Below, in pieces: positions 55,913-64,000 of a DNA stretch of 64,000 nucleotides. Below the pieces are notes generated by a model, which searched no databases, was not told where the DNA came from, and worked only from the letters and a program-made list of their open reading frames with translations. Origin of the DNA: Myrica gale (taxonomy: Eukaryota; Streptophyta; Magnoliopsida; Fagales; Myricaceae). The position numbers and the translations under genes are program-made. The stretch lies in the NCBI GenBank assembly GCA_963930655.1, contig OZ005618.1, forward strand, positions 17,945,001-18,009,000, given 5' to 3'. How positions within the stretch are numbered: position 1 is the first letter of the stretch; every line of letters starts with the position of its first letter.

Positions 55913-56150
55913 GGGAAAGGATTCCCTTCTAAGAGGGAATTACCTAATGGGTCCTAATAGGTCATTGGATGGATGACAACACATTAATGAATCCATCCAG
56001 CGGTTTATATCACATCCACAGTTTTTTTCATTTTGCATTTTTTGAGCATTTTAATATAGACCGTTCGATGGACTCATTAATGTGTTGTCATCAATTCAAT
56101 GGCCTGTTAGGACCCATCAGGTAATCCCTCTTATGAGGGAATTCGAGTCC
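55913..56150. mobile_element. Mutator-type MITE, 238 bp, with 9-bp target duplication
   Basis: CTTTCTGAG occurs at 55904-55912 and 56151-56159. The arms match over about 100 bp: left AAGAGGGAATTACCTAATGG against inverted right AAGAGGGATTACCTGATGG, then GATGACAACACATTAATGA on both. A 9-bp duplication and long inverted repeats fit Mutator-like MITEs. No coding capacity. Confidence 0.72.
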
Positions 56151-56378
56151 CTTTCTGAGGATCTTATAGGTGATGATGTATCCAACAAATTAGACGCGTT
56201 CTAGCCAGCCACCTTGCTTCATAGCAATGGGAGTGGGTGCCTAGAAGACAAAACAAGCTCGCACATGCCTTGTCTCGGTGGGCAATTAAATAAGATATAC
56301 ATGGTCAATTAAATGTGCTCAAATTGGTCAATTAAATAAGATCTCAAAGCTGTAAAATTAAGTTTCTGATGGTCATTA

Positions 56379-57415
56379 AGGGTGAGTACCGGAACGGATG
56401 GGCCCATTTCGGTTTCGGCACCTACTGGAACCCATGATTTCATTTTGGTTCCATTTCGAAATTTTTCGAAATGTAACTGAAATTTCTGGAAACAGAATCC
56501 GGAAATTCCGGTTTCATTATCTTCCATTTTCAGCATAGTCATTATCTCTCATTTTCATAACATCTTTATATGGCATTTTATCAAACACATGTTACACATC
56601 CAACTCAAAACCCATCAACCGAACCATTCCATGAATAATCATATCCAACCCAAATTTACATTATTCAAACCCAACAGAGTTAAAGTCGAGGGAGAGAGAG
56701 AGAGAGAGAAAGTCGATATTCAAACATAGTTAGTTATCAAAATTTGACGACAACAAAAAAGTGGCCATCTGTGATGATAATTAATAGGAAGGTAATTCAT
56801 AGGTATGTACAACAACGTAGAAAAAAAATTTGTGTGAACATTTTTTAACAACATACTTGTAACACGACGCCGCTTGGGAGTTGGGATTGTTGTTTATATA
56901 TCATTCGATTGGTGGCAGCCCAACGGCAGAAAAAGCTCGAGAAGAAAGTCTTTTCACGCTGCATTTCCACTGTTTCATGTCTTCAAAATTCCATGCAGAT
57001 ATACCAACTACACTCAACTAAAACAACAGGAACAACCTTTGAGAAGATTTGTGTGTTTTATAGAAACCCGCAAGAGAGAGAGAGAGAGAGAGATTTCGGG
57101 AGGGAGGAATGGATGTAGGCTGAAGGGTGGGGGACTGGTGGTTGAGTTGTTTTGAAGAAGAAGAAGAGAGACTAAAGTGAAGTTTTAGTCTTCTTGCATG
57201 ACATGGGTCATTTTGACCCAAGGCACATTTAAAAAAAAAAAAACAGGGCTCAAACAATGTGTTTGAGCCCTGGATCAATTTGTTTTTTTAAATGTCAGTT
57301 TTCGTCGGAATTTTCGGTTCTAGAATTTTCCATATTTGAGATCCAGTTCCAGTACTGGAATAGGCTTAAACATGTGATTGAATCCCGATAAACCGGATAA
57401 AATTCTCACCCTTAG
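56379..57415. mobile_element. Possible hAT-like non-autonomous element
   Basis: TAAGGGTGAGTACCGG at the left is matched by inverted TAAGGGTGAGAATTTTATCCGG at the right. CCGGAA/TTCCGG motifs lie inside both ends. GGTCAT occurs just outside both ends but offset by three bases, so the duplication is not clean. It includes two (GA)n runs (about 56693 and 57072). No transposase. Confidence 0.45.
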
Positions 57416-58381
57416 CGGTCATGAGATTGGTAGTATAAACTGTGTTTGTGTTATGGTGCGAAATTAATGTCGAAACTCCATTGGATATTTATGTGAATTT
57501 TCACTCCAATGTAGTTAAGGTTCACTTGGGTGTGATGGCTATTACACTACAAAAAAACGGTCTATAGTAGCGGTCGGTAGGCCAAAAAAACGCTGTTATA
57601 GGTCATTTTGGCCTATAGCAGCAATTTTTTAGCGGCGGTCTCCGTCGAGATAGATATATCGCGGCGGTTTTTGGAACCGCTGATGAAGACCTCGGGTTTA
57701 TAGCAGCAGTCGATTAGCGGCGGTCTATAGACCCGAACGCAATTTTGTCTTCCTCGTAGCGTTTCGTGAAAACGCTGTCATAGACTTTTAGCGGCGGTTG
57801 GTTAGAGGCGGTCGCGACCGCCGCTATAGGTCTGTGCCAGTGTTTTTTTTAATGCACTACTAATTTTTTTTCTATATTTTCATATACATGCTTTCTTAAT
57901 CGGTAATACAAATTTACTTTAATAATTATAATTTATTGGATGTAAAAAATTAAAGAACAACGAGAATAAAACAAATATACTTCATCATTGATTAATAATA
58001 TCTTACAACAAACACAAGAATCTCTAAAGTAATCTGAAAAGTAACAAATTTCTAATATAAAATAACAATACGTAAGGACCGACTAAAATATTCAAATACA
58101 ACACAATAAGCAAAGACCAATTAAAATCTTCCTCCTTTGACACATCAACTCTCTCTATGTTGAATTCCTCTAATAGAAAATAAATATCACATGAGAAATA
58201 GAAATAAACAAAATATTTATGTAAACAAAATATCTACTTGTATATAAGGCTATAAGTAACTCTAGATAAAACGAGTCAAGAACACCCTGCAACACATTGT
58301 GGACACAGAAACATCAACCAAAACATAACTTTCATACTTTTATCCATTTCAGAATCAATGCCAATGAGTGAATAAGCTGAC

Positions 58382-58505
58382 CTGTCTAAGAAGCACATGC
58401 CTCACAGCAGAGTCAATATATTCATTGACAGGCTGACCAGAGGATATCATGTATCCATCCTTGAACTTCATAGATTTCGCACGTTGAGCCCCTGAGCTTC
58501 CCACT
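58382..58505 (-). pseudogene. Captured exon-like fragment, source unrecognised
   Basis: Minus-strand reading [18 protein letters not shown] and [19 protein letters not shown] is open and protein-like, and ends at a good donor (AGACAG|GTCAGC at 58381). It does not match the GAPN text I know. It could come from a second captured gene. Confidence 0.4.
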
Positions 58506-58839
58506 AACTATAACCTAAAAAATGTAATGCCAAATGGAAACTGTAATTAAAAAGAAAGCAGAAGAACAATGTTCTTTAAACACCGAAAGGAGGCTAAAAG
58601 CTTTAAGTTGCTTTCTATGCACACCTCGCATCATGTTGCTCCATTCTCCATGACAAATGTAAGAACACCATAGCAAGCCCTGAAAACAAGATGAATTGCG
58701 ACTTAATAGACCTATAATAGGATCTTCCATAATAGATCTGATCTTCAATACCGATAGTGATGACTGGTGGTGCATATCTACGGAGATTACATAAATACAT
58801 CATCAAGTGCATCATAAGCTAACTCATTGGGTGAAGTAC

Positions 58840-58959
58840 CTGAGTTGGAGGCTTGAGCACTATAGAGTTTCCAACAATCAATGCAGGAGCAATTTTTGAC
58901 ACGGCAAGGTTGACCGGATAGTTAAATGGTGGAATGGTTAAAACCACGCCAAGTGGAAT
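58840..58959 (-). pseudogene. Captured GAPN exon (NADP-dependent non-phosphorylating GAPDH)
   Basis: A 120-bp, 40-codon open exon between an acceptor (CTTCAG|ATTCC) and a donor (ACTCAG|GTACTT). It reads [20 protein letters not shown] and then [20 protein letters not shown], closely matching the plant GAPN / ALDH11A family (substrate glyceraldehyde-3-phosphate, NADPH-forming, cytosolic). The catalytic cysteine region is not present. It lies inside the CACTA element and is a transduplicated fragment, not a working gene. Confidence 0.75.
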
Positions 58960-60320
58960 CTGAAGTTAATACAAAACATAACAAGTAAACATCGTAGAAA
59001 ATCACAAGGATGCATCAAATAGCCATGTCATTATGGTAATTAACTCTGAATCCACTGAACCAAACATAATGCATCGAGTAGAGGAAACCAATCCAAGTGG
59101 AATCTGCAATATAATGAAAAAACATAACATGTGAACCATTTGGAGAGTTGGTGACCACCACATATCCAAAGAAAGTAATAAAAAAAAAATGGCATCAGCA
59201 GAGAGAATGAAGAAAAACTAAAGGAGTTATGGTGAGGTAACGTTAAAGAAAAAAGCGCCACCAATAAATTCCTATAGCAGGACGCATACAATCATGGTGG
59301 GAATTCCTTGCTCAGTTGGATGATCAACTACCTGAGATTCATTCTGCCACATACTGTTGGGAAAGGGAGGACCATCACCCTTCTACAAGGGAGCTAGAGG
59401 AACCTTTAAATGTACAGAAAACAAGCAACCCATCAGTTTAAAGGTCAATAACAGTGTAAAGCTCCAGAACTTCAGCGTCAAAATATCACCAAAATTTTCA
59501 CTAGTGGTCCCATATGCACAGGAAAACTAGGCAATTCTTAACAGTGTAATTTGCAAAATTCTCCACCACGGACAAAATTCGTGGATAGCACACAATACTA
59601 CAAAGCTCTCCCTATCATATAAACTAACAATGTTTCTAGTGATTCACATAAAACCATCAGAATCAACCAGAAAAGGCCTTTATGAACTAGCATATTAGCT
59701 TGCATCCCTGCAGTGTAGCTACTACTACATTGACTTAAACTTGGAATTATCAACATATCATGCAAAACTACACCATTTAAGATTACCGAAAATGAAGAAG
59801 AATCAAGGTTCTAACTCGAAACAAAAATTTATATCTCAATTTCTTTTTCTTCATTTTTTGTTTATATATCTCAAGAGTTCTTTTTCTTCATTTTTTGGGT
59901 AAGTTGATATATAACTCAAAAACTAAACAATGGCAGGGCAAAGCCCATAGTTACAACCAGAGTTTCGAGAGGCACATGAGGGTATGGAAAACCATAGACT
60001 ACACAAAACAAAACATATAACTGCCACCCATTGCAGGAACAGGACTCCTTACAAGCCATCACCAAAGCATGACAATCATATAATCCACACCAGAGTTCAT
60101 TTTCAGTATGTCACAGAGCATGGGTCATAAAAGTCCTAAAACCAGAGTATAGGTCCCAAAACTAGAAACTAAGAAAGAACAGGACTGGAATGAAATGTTC
60201 CATTGAATCGCTGCATTGCACCCTGACCATCTTTCACCCAGACCTCACAACCTTCATCAAATCAAGAAATTTCGCGCGAAACTAAGAACGAATTTGACAC
60301 CTCTATTACAGAATCTTTAC

Positions 60321-60440
60321 CTGGTTTTGCGATTTCATTTGTGAGACACTCGGCAATTAGGGCTTTGTGGTCCTTAAGAATAGCAACAGCCTCATGAAGG
60401 AGTTCTGCTGTCTTCTAAAGAGGAGTCCACCAGGGCCACC
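60321..60440 (-). pseudogene. Captured GAPN exon with a premature stop
   Basis: Reads WTPL*KTAELLHEAVAILKD, then HKALIAECLTNEIAKP, ending at a donor (AACCAG|GTAAAG). This matches the N-terminal GAPN region (TPLWKRAELLHKAA...EIAKP). The Trp codon TGG of the family has become TAG. It precedes the 58840-58959 exon in transcription order, as in the gene, but intermediate exons are missing or unrecognisable. Confidence 0.7.
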
Positions 60441-61590
60441 CCAACCAGCTAGAGAAGGCGAGAGAGGGCAAGAGATCAAGAGGGTAAGGGGGAATTTGGG
60501 GCTGCACGGGAAAGGGAAAATTTGGCTTTGGGAAATGAAAGAAAAGGGGGGTGGACTCGAGCGAAATTGTGAATGGCCCCTGGGTTTTTTTTTTCGAAAA
60601 GGCCAACTTTTTTTTTAAATTTGAAGTTTTTAAAATTTTTTAATAGGTGATTTCAATTTTTTTTTTCTAATTTGTAATTTTTCAAATTTTTTAATAATAA
60701 GTTATATTTGTAGTTATGTGTTTTTAGTAAATTAAAATTAGTTGTAAATTGTAATAGTATTTAAAAATCTTTATACTTAGTATTAAATAAATACATAGTT
60801 ATGTACATTTTTTACATTCATATACTTAGTATTAGATTATTATATAATTAGTACAATAATCTTAATTAAAATAGGTTGGGAGTAATAATATATAATATTT
60901 ATAATTTAAAAGTATAATGTTTTCCATATAACATTGCATGATTTGTTATATGTGTTTATCATATATATGCTCATTATAAGTATGATAATACATGTTTTCT
61001 AAACTACTTAGATTTAATCAATAAATATACAATTACCATAGCAACAATAGGTATTATTTAAAATATATCATATAACAACTTCAATTTTCATAACACTCAT
61101 ATTAATTTCATTTAATTCCATATTTTATTATGTAGGTCTCCTAAAATGTTTTTTAAACGCGTGACAAAATAAAATTATGTATTAAAAGGAATAAAATAGT
61201 CTATAAAATAATTATTAACATTAAAAAAAATATTTTTTTTCCAACTATACCTATAGCATTGGTTTGTTAAAAAATCGCTGCTAAAGGTTCACTCTACTGA
61301 CCGCTGCTGTAGATACCTAATTTCTAGCAACGTTTTGCAAAAAACGCTGCTAAAGGGGGGGTCTATAGCGGTAGTCACTGATCGCCGCTAAGGGTAATAC
61401 CCTGAGCGGCGTTTTGCAAAAAATGCTGTTAAAGGGGGTCTAACCGCCGCTAAAGGTAATACATTTAGCGGCGTTTTGCTAAAAACGCTGCTAAAGGGGG
61501 TATATAGCGGCGGTCAAAACGCCGCAAAAAACACCCTTTAGCAGCGTTTTTTGAGACCGCCGCTATAGACTTGTTTTTTTTGTAGTGTTA

Positions 61591-63726
61591 ATTCTAGAGA
61601 GTAGTTTACCGATCCATATGGAAACCTAAATCTTAGAGAATCAGCATGGGTTTTGCCAAAGGGGATTGAGGTTGTTTACCTTAAGGAGCAAATGACAGGT
61701 AAAACATATTGATCTTGTCCAAGGTCAGCTCCAGCTATAGGCAGCATAGGCGGTTGCCTAAGGCCCCAAAACTTAGGAGATCCCAATTTGAATTTTTTTA
61801 ATGGTATATATAAATAAAATTTAATATTAAGGCCTAAAAAATTTAACGTTAAAGAGTATATCAATTGAACTTGATTGAAGGAGCATTAACTTTTTCCCAA
61901 TGGCCCCCAATTCAAGACTTTCTTTAATAGTATATTAAAATAAAATGTAATATTAAGGCCCCAAAAATATAACTCAAAGAGCATATTGATCGAAGAGACT
62001 TATAAAATCTCTTTGATTGAAGGAACATTAACTTTTTACTTTTTGTGGTATTTATAGAGTCTCACTTCAACATTATAAAATCTTCTTATTTAAAAATATT
62101 AATTGTAATTAATTCAAAAAAACCCAATAAGCCAATTGATTCGATCTCTTTATTTATTTAATTTTTTTACCGTTGTTTAAGCCTTAACTAACAACTAGAA
62201 ATCTATCCTTAGAATTACTTAAACTTACTTGATACAATATCTGTATGACACAAGAAAGATTAAATGAATTAGTAATATTATTAATTGAAAATGATATATT
62301 AACAAATTTAGAATATAACACTTTGATGATTTTATATTTCAAAAAGCTATAAGAATACTTTTCACTAATTTTTATTAATATTTTATTTTTTAAATATATT
62401 ATTTTATAAATTATTACAAATGAAGTCTTATAGTTTGGCCTAAAGCCCCACTTTCCTTAGAGTCACCCCTGAGATTCTTGTCTCGACTCCATCTACACGT
62501 GGATGGTAGAGAAACGCATGCATGCCTGAACATTATGTTTAATACATAAAATCAGTCAACTTTACCTGTTTAGCTCCTGATGTGCCATTATATTTTATTC
62601 ACGTTCTTGCCAAAACTATTAGTTTTCTTTTCACCAATCAACCGAAACGAAGTAACCCAAATGATTTTGTGACTCTTCCACGCAAGATGAGGGACAAATA
62701 GATGCCTTTAAAACAGATAGAAGACGACAATCATGAAAAAAGCAAGATAATTACGACCAAATCAAGAAGGAAAAGAATCTTCCTCTCTAATTTGTTTATG
62801 CTTTTGGCCTGCTGTGTACTATCGAAAATAAAAGAAAATTTCAAAAGCATAGTATTATGTGTTCATGTAACAATTAGATTAATCAGACAAACAATATTCT
62901 ACCATTTGACTAGCAGAAATTTCAATTAGAAGGGCTTTGAGAGGGCAATGGTTCTGTTCTGTGATGATCTTCAGGTCTGATCAGAGTTGCCCTATTCAAT
63001 TTTCCATCATATTATATATAATCAAAATCTCATGACTAAGGATTATAAATTATAATGATTCAATTTGCAGTAATTTTTGGCAAAGTCCGCTCTAATTCTC
63101 GCTATCCCATTTCTTCGGAGATTAGGTCTATTTAATAGAACTGATTAGTTGGAATGGTGCGGTCGGATCTTTAATTAATCCCCCATTTCCTTCGGATCTC
63201 GGTCGAGGCTTTGGTGGACACTATAGGTTGGATGCCAAATGTTTGTGGATTTTGGTCAATTTAAAGTTGTCATTTAATTTTCCTGAAATCTGATGAGGAT
63301 CATTTTCCAAATCTGTTGCCAATTCTATTAGAGCATCAGCGCCTGAAGGAATCAGCTGCTTTATTTCTCTGCATTTTTTTATGTCTTAAATAAAATGCTA
63401 ATTTCAAAGGAAATCAAGTTGGGGAAAGTTCTAAAAAATAAAAGTGAGACGTGCAGTTCCCTTCGTTCAATTAAACCTCCACTAAAATCCAAACATTTAA
63501 AATGTTTTCTTCATTACCCATAATCATGGAGACTACAACCATTGACTTTCTCTTCTTCGCGTGGGAGGAACAGTACTAGCTAATTTATTAACCTATGAGA
63601 TTAAGGTTATTTATTTTTAGGGCACGAATTGAGACCCCTTTTCCATGATTCGGCAAATTCGCTTTGCAGCTTAATTAGTTTTCTCCACGGCTAATTTCCA
63701 TGAATTGTATTAAAAAATGGCTATAA
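61591..63726. other. Spacer downstream of the PUB gene, with a possible hAT remnant
   Basis: At about 61720-62473 a segment begins GGTCAGCTCCAGCTATAGGC and ends AGAGTCACCCCTGAG with GGCCCC blocks inside, like plant hAT MITEs; (A/T)TCTTGTC is present near both ends. Boundaries are uncertain. The rest, including the 3' flank of the PUB gene, has no recognised feature. The small frame 62702-62929 has no known domain. Confidence 0.35.
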
Positions 63727-64000
63727 TTAAGAAGAAGGATAAGATGAAAGCAAATGAACTGGAATACATGGAGCACTCTTCCAATCACGAGAGTGCAACT
63801 TGAGGATCTCCCTAGCCCTCTCCTTGGTCTTTGAACCGGTATCAACCTGATGCACCAAACACAACTTGGATACAGCGCCGACTTGTAACATTTCCTGAAG
63901 TACCCTAGAAGTCGCCGAGAACCTACAAACTGAGGACAGAATTCTGACTGCCCTATCACTTGCCGCATGAGAAACCCGGAATATTTTATTGGACACAATC
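63727..64000 (-). CDS. Plant U-box (PUB) E3 ubiquitin ligase, C-terminal part, cut by the window edge
   Basis: The last 91 codons of a frame that continues beyond 64000; stop TAA at 63727-63729. It reads RVSHAASDRAVRILSSVCRF, SATSRVLQEMLQVGAVSKLC, then TKERAREILKLHSRDWKSAP and CIPVHLLSSYPSS. The VLQEMLQVG..SKLCL..QVD..SKTKE(R/K)AREILKLHS end is characteristic of the ARM-repeat C-terminus of the PUB20/21/22/23-type ligases, in which an N-terminal U-box recruits E2 and the ARM repeats bind substrate; members act in stress and immune signalling. U-box and most ARM repeats lie outside the window, so the exact paralogue is not assigned. No frame break is seen in the visible part. Confidence 0.82.
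   Translation of the reverse strand, partial: IVSNKIFRVSHAASDRAVRILSSVCRFSATSRVLQEMLQVGAVSKLCLVHQVDTGSKTKERAREILKLHSRDWKSAPCIPVHLLSSYPSS

Larger units (their letters stand above)
57545..61587. mobile_element. CACTA transposon (4.04 kb) carrying host gene fragments
   Basis: Left end CACTACAAAAAAAC and inverted right end CACTACAAAAAAAACAAG, with a 3-bp target duplication TTA (57542-57544 and 61588-61590). Subterminal arrays of TAGCGGCGGTC / GACCGCCGCTA motifs occupy 57560-57840 and 61250-61570. No transposase frame is seen, so the element is non-autonomous. The interior, from about 58380 to 60440, holds intron-exon structured gene fragments on the minus strand, including two recognisable GAPN exons. 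Confidence 0.9.

Noticed and set aside
59340..59400. Possible further GAPN exon (KGDGPPFPNSMWQNESQ)
   Set aside because: It does not align convincingly with the GAPN segment expected between the two recognised exons.
1..64000. CRISPR arrays, rRNA genes, organelle DNA insertions
   Set aside because: Looked for and not seen; direct repeats present are LTRs, target duplications or tandem repeats.

Overview
The window looks like nuclear DNA of a eudicot plant. It is AT-rich, dominated by transposable elements, and has long spacers, microsatellites, intron-like gene pieces and plant-specific protein families. I see no bacterial gene organisation, rRNA or convincing tRNA. The species cannot be read from the sequence.

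Only two host protein genes are supportable. A FANTASTIC FOUR-like (FAF-like) gene lies on the minus strand (CDS 8742-10367, with a probable 5' UTR exon and intron up to about 10.8 kb). The 3' end of a plant U-box (PUB) E3 ubiquitin ligase gene runs off the right edge (minus strand, 63727-64000).

Nearly everything else is mobile DNA. From left to right: a decayed Copia element with a 1.26 kb LTR (1-2800, minus); a degraded CACTA-like region with CGTCCGAACG-type repeats and a plant-transposon-protein relic (2.8-7.36 kb); an intact Copia element with identical LTRs (11916-17264); a 1.6 kb solo LTR (17964-19572); a 1.6 kb foldback element (20164-21783); a hAT element (24810-26366); a small LTR-pair element (27615-28416); a second solo LTR (32783-34354); a second full-length Copia with intact ORF (35029-39796); a nest of LTR, non-LTR retroposon and solo LTR (43410-44736); a decayed Copia (45433-50592, minus) that splits a LINE remnant; several MITE or hAT-like pieces (54-57.4 kb); and a 4.04 kb CACTA element carrying fragments of a GAPN gene (57545-61587).

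The most interesting points are these. (1) Four loci are tiny insertions of poly(T) plus a few bases between perfect 10-17 bp direct repeats. Two of them match the 3' terminus of the LINE-like element at 43.6 kb, as if reverse transcription stopped after a few nucleotides. (2) All three Copia elements with both LTRs in the window have different non-canonical LTR ends (TC..CA, TG..TA, TA..CA), each supported by a perfect 5-bp target duplication. (3) The CACTA element has captured dehydrogenase exons. (4) Three retroelement generations are nested in 1.3 kb. All positions and duplications were read by eye; family names come from motif recognition, not searches.
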